Source: Bacteroidetes bacterium MED-G13 (GTDB lineage Bacteria > Bacteroidota > Bacteroidia > Flavobacteriales > Flavobacteriaceae). Taken from it: a stretch of DNA of 64,000 nucleotides. The number at the start of each line of letters is the position of its first letter. The stretch's first letter is position 1. The position numbers and the translations under genes were made by a program. Location: contig NTKO01000002.1 in the NCBI GenBank assembly GCA_002457735.1, positions 35,433-99,432 on the forward strand. Reading direction: 5' to 3'. The notes beneath the pieces were generated by a model, which was not told the origin of the DNA, did no database searches, and saw only the letters and a program-made list of their open reading frames with translations. Below, in pieces: positions 1 through 7,829 of the stretch.

Positions 1-1483
1 TTATAACCGAAACAATATTTTCTCTCGTTGTTAAACTGGATTCATCCCTATCTGGATTTGAAGAACCATAATCATCTCTAAACAACTTAATTGACTCATA
101 TCTAATACCAGGAGATACAGTTAGTCCATTTATTTTATACTTGTACATTATGTATGATGCAATCGATTTTGCAGAACTAATCCTATTGCCCTGTGCTCCT
201 AATTCACCTAAGGTTTCTAAATACATTTGTTCACCATTAATTCCATATATGTCTTCCCACTGAAATCTATCTTCTTCATCGTAATGAAATCTTAGTCCAA
301 TTTCCAAATCATTAAATCCTCCATTATTAGGGTACCAGTGGTAATCAAATTTTGTTTGAAATCCTTTTGAAATATATTTTCTATTATTTGCTTTTACTTT
401 TAATGAACTGTTGTAATCTAAATATCCATTGATTATTGAAAAATGATTTGGATATTGCTCTGGATTTGAAATAACTTTTGAAATTTTTTGTGAATTATTT
501 TCAAAAACAACATCATCTAATTTATACCAATTTCTTTTGAATTTGTTAAAATAGAGATTTGAAGTAAGTTTTAGCTTATCATTAAATAAAAATTCGTGAG
601 TTAGCATATACTGAAGATGCTCAGCATCCATTTTATCATTTTGTGATGCCGGATAGCGTAAAAAAGGATCATTATTAAAATCTAAATCTGTTAAACCAAG
701 ATAAGTCTCATTAGAAATTTCATCATAATGATGAAATTTTAATTCTAAAGACTGAATAGTTTTTTTGTCTTTAACGAATTTATATTTAATTTTTGAAGTT
801 ATTTCACTAATATCAAATCCTGAATTAAAATTATTGACAAGCGACTTAAAGCCATCTGAATTATAATTTAAATACTCAAACACGTAACCAAAGTTTTTTT
901 TAGTATTTCCAAAAAGTGCATATGTTTTAGCAGAATTAAAATTACCAATATTTGTCTCCAATCTTACTTTTGATCTGTCTGGGATTTCTGTAGAAATAAA
1001 ATTGATTGCGCCACCTGTAGTATAAGGGCCATATTGTATTTGACTACTCCCTTTTAGAACCTCAACAGCCTGCATACGAGCAACGGAAGGAAAATAATAA
1101 GCAGAGGAAGCACTGTATGGTGCGGGTGCTATTGGAATACCATCTTCCATTATTACAATTTTTGAACTTCTTTCGGCTGAGGTACCTCGGATACTTATAT
1201 TTGGTCGTAATCCAAAACCATCTTCTTCATAAAGATTTATTCCTGGAATCCTTTTTAAAGATCTATTTACATCGGTATTAATATAATCTGTAAGCTCTTC
1301 AAATGATAAGTAATATGCAGCTCCAGTTCTGTTGTTAGCCATGAATTTACTACCAAGAATTCTGTTTGGTTTTATCAAAATTTCATCAATTGGTACAGTA
1401 TCAATTTTATTTACATAAATTTCATTACTATAAAGGCTAGTTACAACTAATAATTTGAAAAGAATAAAAATAAATGTCCTCAT
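1..1483 (-). CDS. FecA-like TonB-dependent outer-membrane receptor (C-terminal part beyond window)
   Basis: The minus-strand frame is open from ATG at 1483 to the left edge (about 494 codons), so the end of the beta-barrel is missing. It starts with a hydrophobic signal peptide (MRTFIFILFKLLVV). A TonB plug domain follows at about residues 40-170: NRSLKRIPGINLYEEDG, SIRGTSAERSSKI, VEVLKGSSQIQYGP and TGGAINF are typical plug motifs. The rest reads as alternating barrel strands. The plug resembles ferric-citrate/siderophore receptors of the FecA group. There is no N-terminal carboxypeptidase-regulatory domain as in SusC proteins. It is divergent from the heme operon, and a 19-bp palindrome lies just upstream that is also found in front of the iron ABC importer. 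Import of a ferric chelate is therefore a reasonable inference; the exact ligand cannot be read from sequence. Confidence 0.9.
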   Translation of the reverse strand, partial: MRTFIFILFKLLVVTSLYSNEIYVNKIDTVPIDEILIKPNRILGSKFMANNRTGAAYYLSFEELTDYINTDVNRSLKRIPGINLYEEDGFGLRPNISIRGTSAERSSKIVIMEDGIPIAPAPYSASSAYYFPSVARMQAVEVLKGSSQIQYGPYTTGGAINFISTEIPDRSKVRLETNIGNFNSAKTYALFGNTKKNFGYVFEYLNYNSDGFKSLVNNFNSGFDISEITSKIKYKFVKDKKTIQSLELKFHHYDEISNETYLGLTDLDFNNDPFLRYPASQNDKMDAEHLQYMLTHEFLFNDKLKLTSNLYFNKFKRNWYKLDDVVFENNSQKISKVISNPEQYPNHFSIINGYLDYNSSLKVKANNRKYISKGFQTKFDYHWYPNNGGFNDLEIGLRFHYDEEDRFQWEDIYGINGEQMYLETLGELGAQGNRISSAKSIASYIMYKYKINGLTVSPGIRYESIKLFRDDYGSSNPDRDESSLTTRENIVSVI

Positions 1484-1529
1484 TGTTTTGTATTTAAATT
1501 TCGCATAATTTATTTTTAAGAATGAATTA

Positions 1530-1537
1530 CAAATATA
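1530..1537 (-). promoter_or_regulatory. Putative -7 promoter element of the TonB receptor gene
   Basis: The minus strand reads TATATTTG, matching the Bacteroidota -7 consensus TAnnTTTG, about 46 nt upstream of the receptor ATG. No TTG lies at the expected -33 distance; that position is occupied by the palindrome at 1545-1563. In such AT-rich DNA this motif alone is weak evidence. Confidence 0.4.
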
Positions 1538-1544
1538 AATATTG

Positions 1545-1563
1545 ATTTAGATTTAATCTAAAT
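1545..1563. promoter_or_regulatory. 19-bp perfect palindrome, putative iron-regulator operator (copy 1)
   Basis: The sequence ATTTAGATTTAATCTAAAT is a perfect inverted repeat with 9-bp arms around one central base. It sits where the -33 region of the receptor promoter should be, the usual place for a repressor site. The same ATTTAGA-N5-TCTAAAT pattern occurs at 15103-15121, directly before the ferric-iron ABC importer. The 19-bp size with a central base resembles DtxR/IdeR or Fur-type boxes. Which regulator binds is inference. Confidence 0.6.
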
Positions 1564-1615
1564 AAAAATAAAAAAATATGATTTTCTAAGAAAAAAAAGT
1601 ATATCCCCTGTAACG

Positions 1616-1641
1616 ATATATTATTTAGAATGATAATATAT
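1616..1641. repeat. Inverted repeat (9-bp arms, 8-nt spacer) in the receptor-hemA intergenic region
   Basis: ATATATTAT, then TTAGAATG, then ATAATATAT form perfect 9-bp arms. The right part, TGATAAT at 1631-1637, equals one half-site of the classical Fur 7-1-7 box (TGATAAT-n-ATTATCA), while the other half matches poorly. It could be an operator for the heme operon or a chance AT-rich dyad. It has no U-tract and so is not a convincing terminator. Confidence 0.35.
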
Positions 1642-1707
1642 TAACAGATTGAACCTTGAACTACATTAATGAACTCTTAGCGTTACTTTAAATCAATTTT
1701 TAGATTT

Positions 1708-1715
1708 TATCTTTG
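1708..1715 (+). promoter_or_regulatory. Putative -7 promoter element of the heme operon
   Basis: TATCTTTG matches TAnnTTTG, 18 nt before the hemA ATG at 1734. No TTG stands at the -33 distance. It overlaps a degenerate version of the iron palindrome (TTTAGA-N5-TCT at 1699-1712), so the heme operon may be under related control; this last point is speculative. Confidence 0.4.
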
Positions 1716-1733
1716 CTTCCTCAAAGATTTTTT

Positions 1734-2956
1734 ATGATAGGTTTAGTAAGCTTAAACTATAAAATTGCACCCTTAATATAAGAGAACATTTCTACCTATT
1801 CCCTAACGAAATTTCTAAAATTCATGCACACATAAATAAAAAAGTAAAAACTCAAGGACTTTTTATTATTTCAACATGTAACAGAACTGAAATTTATTTT
1901 GAAGTCAATTTACAAGAGCTAAATGAGAATCAAGTTTTTCATTCGATTATCATGACCCTAAGTAGATTTAAAAAATTTAATGATGGCTTGAGGCCGTACA
2001 TTAAAAAGAAGAAAGGAATTGAAAAAATTTCAAAACATATATTCAGACTCTCAAGTGGACTTGAATCAATGATCATAGGTGAATTCCAAATTGTTGATCA
2101 AATAAAATCAGCATACAGTCTTGCTAAAAAGAATATAATGCTCAGCCCCACTCTTGAAAGAATGATCCAAAAATCTTTAGAGGTTAGCAAATTCATAAGA
2201 AATAATACAAGCATAGATAAAGGGGGTATTTCAGTGAGTTCAGCTGCTATCGATCAAATAGGAAGCATTAAAAATGCTCATAACCTATCCATTTTGTGTG
2301 TGGGGGCTGGAAGAACATCAAAACTCTCAGTTCAACAATTGATATCAAAAAAATTTAAAAATCTTTTTATCACCAACAGAACCAAAGCTAATGTTGATCC
2401 ATTAATTGAAAAGTTTAAATTAAAACATATTGATTACAAAAGCTGGAAGAAAAGATTACGGGACATAGATATTGTAATTTTTAGTACATCTTCAAAAACG
2501 CCTTTAATTAAAGACGATGATTTAAATGAAATTGATAAAATCCGAGCAAATAAAATAACTTTTGTTGATCTCTCAGTTCCAAGAAATATAAAATTAAAAA
2601 AGACCTACAAAAATGTTGATTTAGTAGATCTGGACAAGCTTAAAGATCAGGTTAATAGAAACTACAACAAAAGAATTTCTGAAATAAAAAAAGCCGAGTT
2701 GATGTTAACAAAGCATACAACAGAATTTAATAAATGGGTTGATAGTAGAGAGCTAAGACCAGCTATAATTTCCATTAAAAAACAATTTGATGAATTGATT
2801 ACCAATTCCCCTAAACTTAATGGTAATAAAAAGGAGGTTGAAGAAATTTATGAGAAATTTTCGGATAAAATTATTAAAAACCTGATTTCAGTAACCAATA
2901 ACGGTAAAAACAATGAAGCTCTTAAGATAATTAACAAAATATTTTCTAATGATTAA
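1734..2956 (+). CDS. hemA: Glutamyl-tRNA reductase HemA, frame interrupted by an apparent 1-base deletion
   Basis: HemA reduces glutamyl-tRNA(Glu) to glutamate-1-semialdehyde, the first step of C5 tetrapyrrole synthesis. ATG 1734 gives MIGLVSLNYKIAPL, a canonical GluTR N-terminus, but the frame stops at TAA 1779-1781. The expected continuation (NIREHF, the catalytic-Cys motif STCNRTE, then SSGLESMIIGEFQIVDQIK, the NADPH loop VGAGRTS and the C-terminal dimerisation helices) follows in another frame from about 1775 to 2956. Adding one A near 1776 would give a single protein of about 407 residues, normal for the family. This is either a sequence error or a real mutation. The longest ATG-started uninterrupted frame, 1952-2956, would lack the catalytic cysteine and cannot be the functional enzyme. 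The 3' end overlaps hemC by 8 nt. Confidence 0.88.
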
Positions 2957-4541
2957 TAAGTTAGTTGTTGGGTCTAGAGCTAGTAGCCTTGCTTTAACTC
3001 AGACAAGATATGTTATTCAAGAATTAAGAAAAACAAACCCTAACACTGAATTTGTTATAAAAAAAATCAAAACTAAAGGAGATCTATTACTAAGCAAAGA
3101 TTTAAATAAAATACTCGACAAAGGTTTTTTTGTTAGCGAAATTCAGAATGAACTGCTACATAACTCTATTGACATCGCTATTCACAGTTTAAAAGATTTG
3201 CCCTATGATGTGAATTCTAAATTAAAATCCTTTACTGTAACAAAAAGACAAGACCCTATGGATGTTCTTGTAATAAAAAAAAGACTCAAGACTAAAAAAC
3301 TAAAAGACTTGAAATTAGTTGGAACCTCATCGATTAGAAGACAGAAACAAATCCAAATGATTCATAAAGATGTGAAAGTTAAAAGCTTGAGAGGAAATGT
3401 TGAGACAAGAATCCAAAAACTTGATAAAGGTGAATATGATGGAATCATTCTTGCAGCTGCTGGACTAAAAAGATTAGGATTGGAAAAAAGAATAACAAAA
3501 TATTTTAATGTGAATGAAATGACACCCGCTGCAGGTCAGGGTGCTCTTGCGGTTGAATTCAGAAAAAATGATAAAAAAACCCTATCTATTTTAAAAAAAA
3601 TTCAAGATAAATCAACAGAGATTTGTGTTAACGAAGAAAGAAGTTTCTTAAAAAATGTTGGTGGCGGCTGTTCTTCTCCAGATGCAGTTTTATGCATCAT
3701 TGAAAATGATAAAATAAAGATTGAAGGTAAAATATTTGATAGCAATAGAAAAAAATATATTGCTGGAACCATGGTGAAAGATCTTGGAAATCATAAAGAA
3801 ATTGGAGTAAAACTAGCTAAGCAGTTAAAATCTAAGCTTTCTCCAGTATCAGCCAAACATGTCATTTTAACCAATGAAGGAGATATTAATGGGTTCTACA
3901 ATTTAGTTAAAAATAATTTTAAAGTCCATCATTTTCCTTTGTTAAAAATACTGCCTATTGAATTTAAAATTAATAATCTAGAATCTTATGATTATGTAAT
4001 ATTTACCTCTAAAAATGGTGTGAAAAACTTCTTTAGTAAAGTTAAAATATCTGAAAATGTAAAGTTTATATGCATTGGCAATAAAACAGAACAAATGCTA
4101 AATAAATATGGGTATGTTTCGTTACATACTTCTAAAAAAAATTATTCTGAAATAATGGCAACAGAACTAGAAAAAAATAAATTAATCAATGGGGAAAATG
4201 TTCTTCTTGTTCAGGGTAAAATAGCAAAAGATGATTTACGGTTCGAGCTAAAAAAGTTCTGTAATGTAGACAGAGTAAATGTTTACAGTACAAATGCTAA
4301 AGAAGATTTAAATGAAAAGCTTGAAAAGCTAATTTCTAGTATAAGCACTTTTACTGTTTTCACTAGCCCTTCAGCTTTTGATTCTTTTATTAAATTTTAT
4401 AATCCTAACAAAACAAAAATAATCAGTATTGGCAATACCACAACTAAATACATTGAATCTAAAGGTTATGATTGTATGCTAACGTCTCAAATGCAATCCT
4501 ATGAAGGGATTTCAGAATCAATAATAAAACACTTCTATTAA
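2949..4541 (+). CDS. hemCD: HemC-HemD fusion: hydroxymethylbilane synthase + uroporphyrinogen-III synthase
   Basis: The protein has 530 residues where HemC alone has about 300-310. Residues 1-300 are porphobilinogen deaminase: VVGSRASSLALTQT at the N-terminus, HSLKDLP, GTSSIRRQKQI, LRGNVETR, and Cys241 in GGGCSSPDAV, which holds the dipyrromethane cofactor. Residues from about 303 to 530 form the two-lobed HemD fold (HVILTNEGD, DYVIFTSKNGVKNFF, VFTSPSAFDSFI, IISIGNTTTKYIESKGY). The fusion would pass the unstable linear hydroxymethylbilane directly to the cyclising enzyme. The deaminase and synthase parts are contiguous with no stop or frameshift. The gene overlaps hemA by 8 nt and is followed 2 nt later by hemB, so it is clearly operonic. 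Confidence 0.95.
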   Translation: MINKLVVGSRASSLALTQTRYVIQELRKTNPNTEFVIKKIKTKGDLLLSKDLNKILDKGFFVSEIQNELLHNSIDIAIHSLKDLPYDVNSKLKSFTVTKRQDPMDVLVIKKRLKTKKLKDLKLVGTSSIRRQKQIQMIHKDVKVKSLRGNVETRIQKLDKGEYDGIILAAAGLKRLGLEKRITKYFNVNEMTPAAGQGALAVEFRKNDKKTLSILKKIQDKSTEICVNEERSFLKNVGGGCSSPDAVLCIIENDKIKIEGKIFDSNRKKYIAGTMVKDLGNHKEIGVKLAKQLKSKLSPVSAKHVILTNEGDINGFYNLVKNNFKVHHFPLLKILPIEFKINNLESYDYVIFTSKNGVKNFFSKVKISENVKFICIGNKTEQMLNKYGYVSLHTSKKNYSEIMATELEKNKLINGENVLLVQGKIAKDDLRFELKKFCNVDRVNVYSTNAKEDLNEKLEKLISSISTFTVFTSPSAFDSFIKFYNPNKTKIISIGNTTTKYIESKGYDCMLTSQMQSYEGISESIIKHFY

Positions 4542-4543
4542 TT

Positions 4544-5533
4544 ATGAAATTTCCAACAAATAGACTTAGAAGGCTTAGATACAACAAAATTCTAAGAGAC
4601 ATGATTGAGGATGTGAGAATAAATCCAACTGACTTGATATGCCCTATATTTATTATCGAAGGAACAAATATAAAAGAGCCTATTGCGGCTATGCCTGGAC
4701 AATATAGGTTTTCCGTTGATCAAGCTGTAAAACTATGTGAAGAACTTATTCAAAATAATATAAACTCAATTATATTATTTGGAATTCCAAAAGACAAGGA
4801 CAATACAGGTGAAATTTCATGCAGCTCAAATAGTATTATTCCTAAGGCAATTGAAGAATTAAAAAATGTATATGGTGATCAAATTTTTATCATAGCGGAT
4901 GTATGTAATTGCGAATACACAACTCATGGACACTGTGGTACTGTAATCGATAATGATGTAGACAATGATGCAACTCTAAAAACCCTATCCAGTCAGTCTT
5001 TAATTTTGGCTAAAAGTGGTGCCGATGCATTAGCACCCTCAGACATGATGGATGGAAGAGTTAAAGTAATAAGAGAAGTTTTAGATAATAATAAATTTGA
5101 AAAGATTCCTATTTTCCCATACTCCGTGAAATACAGTTCCGCATTTTATGGTCCATTTAGAGATGCCGCCAAAAGTAGTCCATCCTTTGGTGATAGAAAA
5201 ACTTACCAAATGAATTTCAAAAATTCTGAAGAGGCAATAAACGAAGTTAAATTTGATATAAACGAAGGTGCTGATGTGGTTATTATTAAACCTGCTTTAT
5301 CATATCTAGACATCATATACAGAATAAAAGAAAGATTTAATATTCCCATAATTGCATATAATGTTAGCGGGGAATATACAATGGTTAAAAGCGCATCAAA
5401 AAACGACTTTATTGATGAAATGGAAACAATTTTGGAAATATTACATTCTATTAAAAGATCTGGTGCAAATGCGATAATAAGCTATCATGCACTAGATATC
5501 GCAAAATATTTAAGATCCAATGAAGTACAATAA
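4544..5533 (+). CDS. hemB: Delta-aminolevulinic acid dehydratase (porphobilinogen synthase)
   Basis: HemB condenses two 5-aminolevulinate molecules to porphobilinogen. At 329 residues it has normal family length. The zinc-binding triad is intact (Cys121, Cys123 and Cys131 in DVCNCEYTTHGHCG), so this is the Zn-dependent type. The two active-site lysines lie in FPYSVKYSS (about 199) and VVIIKPALSY (about 249), the latter forming the Schiff base. ATG 4544 follows the hemCD stop by 2 nt, and the 3' end overlaps hemL by 14 nt. Confidence 0.97.
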   Translation: MKFPTNRLRRLRYNKILRDMIEDVRINPTDLICPIFIIEGTNIKEPIAAMPGQYRFSVDQAVKLCEELIQNNINSIILFGIPKDKDNTGEISCSSNSIIPKAIEELKNVYGDQIFIIADVCNCEYTTHGHCGTVIDNDVDNDATLKTLSSQSLILAKSGADALAPSDMMDGRVKVIREVLDNNKFEKIPIFPYSVKYSSAFYGPFRDAAKSSPSFGDRKTYQMNFKNSEEAINEVKFDINEGADVVIIKPALSYLDIIYRIKERFNIPIIAYNVSGEYTMVKSASKNDFIDEMETILEILHSIKRSGANAIISYHALDIAKYLRSNEVQ

Positions 5534-6806
5534 AAGCACTAAAGCATTTAAGGAGTCCCAAGCACTGATCCCTGGCGGGGTAAATTCACCTGTACGAGCA
5601 TTTAAAAGTGTAAAATGCAATCCTGTTTTTTTTGATTATGGAAAAGGAAGTAAAATTTATGATATCGATGGTAATGAATATATTGATTGTATCTCATCTT
5701 GGGGTCCGCTTATTTTTGGACATGCTGATCGTACGACACAATCCAAAATTAGTGATTATCTAAAAAGAGGAACAACATATGGTGCACCCACAGAAATTGA
5801 ATCTGAAATGGCAAAAAAAATTATTGAATTAGTTCCCTCCATTGAAAAGGTGAGGATGGTAAATTCAGGAACTGAAGCAACAATGAGTGCAATTAGACTA
5901 GCTAGGGGATATACTTCTAAAAACTTAATTTTAAAATTTGCAGGAAATTATCACGGTCATGGAGACAGTTTTTTAATTAAAGCTGGCTCAGGTGCAATGA
6001 CTTTAGGATTACCCGATAGCCCAGGTGTAACTAAAAATACTGCGAAGGATACAATTATTGCTGAGTTTAACTCAATTGAATCTGTAGCTAAACAATTCAA
6101 AAGAAATCCTGGTAAAATTGCTGCTGTTATAATTGAGCCTGTAGCTGGAAATATGGGTCTAGTTCAATCTAAAAAAGATTTTCTTAGAGAGCTTAGAAAA
6201 CTTTGCGACAAGAATAAATCATTATTAATATTTGATGAGGTAATGAGTGGTTTCAGATTGTCCCAAGGTGGAGCTCAGCAGTTATACGATGTAATTCCAG
6301 ACATTACAACTTTAGGTAAAATAATCGGCGGTGGACTTCCAGTTGGGGCCTATGGAGGTAAATCTGAGATAATGGATTACTTGGCTCCTAATGGACCGGT
6401 ATATCAAGCAGGAACGCTTTCAGGGAATCCACTGGCAATGAGTGCTGGTCTTTCAGTACTTAACCGATTAAATGATAAACTTTTCAATAAACTAGAATCA
6501 ATTTCAAAAAAAATACATGACGGATTTATGCAAAATATTCATAAAACTGGAACAAATGCCATAATTAACAGAGCAGGTTCAATGATGACTCTTTTTTTTA
6601 CTGAAAAAGAAAAAATTGAGAATTATAATGACGCAATCGCATGTGATTTAAACATGTACGCAAAATACTTTAAATCTATGTTAGATGAAGGTATATATTT
6701 ACCTCCATCTCAATTTGAATGTATGTTTATTTCCTCAGTTTACAGCACAAAAGACATTGATAAAATTATCAGTTCTAATAAAAAATCTCTTGAATCTATA
6801 AGATGA
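5520..6806 (+). CDS. hemL: Glutamate-1-semialdehyde 2,1-aminomutase
   Basis: HemL is a PLP enzyme that transfers the amino group within glutamate-1-semialdehyde to give 5-aminolevulinate; with HemA it defines the C5 route. It has 428 residues, as usual. Visible motifs are ALIPGGVNSPVRAF near the N-terminus, MVNSGTEATMSAIRLAR (PLP phosphate site), NYHGHGDSFL, LIFDEVMSGFR, and the PLP lysine at about residue 267 in TTLGKIIGGGLPVGAYGG. It overlaps hemB by 14 nt at its start and hemE by 4 nt (ATGA) at its end. Confidence 0.97.
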   Translation: MKYNKSTKAFKESQALIPGGVNSPVRAFKSVKCNPVFFDYGKGSKIYDIDGNEYIDCISSWGPLIFGHADRTTQSKISDYLKRGTTYGAPTEIESEMAKKIIELVPSIEKVRMVNSGTEATMSAIRLARGYTSKNLILKFAGNYHGHGDSFLIKAGSGAMTLGLPDSPGVTKNTAKDTIIAEFNSIESVAKQFKRNPGKIAAVIIEPVAGNMGLVQSKKDFLRELRKLCDKNKSLLIFDEVMSGFRLSQGGAQQLYDVIPDITTLGKIIGGGLPVGAYGGKSEIMDYLAPNGPVYQAGTLSGNPLAMSAGLSVLNRLNDKLFNKLESISKKIHDGFMQNIHKTGTNAIINRAGSMMTLFFTEKEKIENYNDAIACDLNMYAKYFKSMLDEGIYLPPSQFECMFISSVYSTKDIDKIISSNKKSLESIR

Positions 6807-7828
6807 AAAAAAATATATTTATTGAAAATATTAATGGAAATGTAACTTCTCGCCCACCCGTGTGGTTCATGAGACAAGCAGGAAGAATATTACCATCTTA
6901 TTTGAAATTAAAACAGAAATTTAGTTTTGATGAAATGATGCAAAATAAAGAACTAGCAGCCAAAGTCACACTACTTCCTATTGATGACCTTGGAGTTGAT
7001 GCTGGAATACTTTTTTCTGACATTTTAGTAATCCCTAAAGCTTTAGGATTAGAACTTGAATTTACTGCAAAAGGACCTAAATTTCACAATGCTTTAGATG
7101 AAAATATAATGATTGAAAATTTAAAATTTCACCCCAATAAGTTAGATTACATTTACAATAACATTAAAGAAATAAAATTTCAACGACCAGAAACTCCTTT
7201 AATTGGTTTTTGCGGTGGACCACTTACAACGTTTTTATTTATGTTTAGAAGGAACGAATCAAATAAAGATTTTAACCATGTTATAAAACTACTTTACAAG
7301 GAAAAGAAAAAATGTATTAAAATAATGGAAATGCTCACTGAAGCATCTATTGAATATGTAAATAAGCAAGTTGATAGTGGGATAGATTGCTTTCAGTTAT
7401 TTGAAACTTATTGTGGAATAATACCTGAAAAAATGTATACTGAAATTGTTCTTCCTTTTTCAAAAAGGATTTTAAATGCTGCAATGGATAAAAATTGTAA
7501 AACAATTTTTTTCCCAAAAAATTACAATAACGGACTAAAGAACATAAACAAAGATATTTGCGACATTACAAGCATTGATTGGCAGATACCACTTGAATCG
7601 GCACGAACATTGCTCAACAAAAATATTGGAATCCAAGGAAATATGGATCCAAGAATATTTTTTTCTGACAAAAAAGAAATTGAAAAATACCTTATGAAAT
7701 TAACAAGTTTTGGTGAAAAGAATTCTAATTGGATATTTAATTTGGGTCATGGTTTTATACCTGGAATTGATGTAAAAAATGTAAATTTTGTTGTTGATTG
7801 GATTAAAAATAAAAACTGGAATAGATAA
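6803..7828 (+). CDS. hemE: Uroporphyrinogen decarboxylase
   Basis: HemE removes four carboxyl groups from uroporphyrinogen III to give coproporphyrinogen III in the cytosol. At 341 residues it is of family size. The signature RPPVWFMRQAGRILPSY at about residues 17-33 carries the substrate-binding arginines; the usual tyrosine of GRYLPEY is isoleucine here. Other family motifs are FCGGPLTTF, DCFQLFETYCG and NLGHGFIPGID. It starts inside the hemL stop (ATGA) and hemN follows after 1 nt, so it is translationally coupled within the heme operon. Confidence 0.96.
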   Translation: MKKNIFIENINGNVTSRPPVWFMRQAGRILPSYLKLKQKFSFDEMMQNKELAAKVTLLPIDDLGVDAGILFSDILVIPKALGLELEFTAKGPKFHNALDENIMIENLKFHPNKLDYIYNNIKEIKFQRPETPLIGFCGGPLTTFLFMFRRNESNKDFNHVIKLLYKEKKKCIKIMEMLTEASIEYVNKQVDSGIDCFQLFETYCGIIPEKMYTEIVLPFSKRILNAAMDKNCKTIFFPKNYNNGLKNINKDICDITSIDWQIPLESARTLLNKNIGIQGNMDPRIFFSDKKEIEKYLMKLTSFGEKNSNWIFNLGHGFIPGIDVKNVNFVVDWIKNKNWNR

Positions 7829-7829
7829 A

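Noticed and set aside
1760-1790. Programmed ribosomal frameshift in hemA
   Set aside because: There is no X-XXY-YYZ heptamer or following stem-loop or pseudoknot that I can see, and GluTR is not known to use frameshifting. An indel is simpler.
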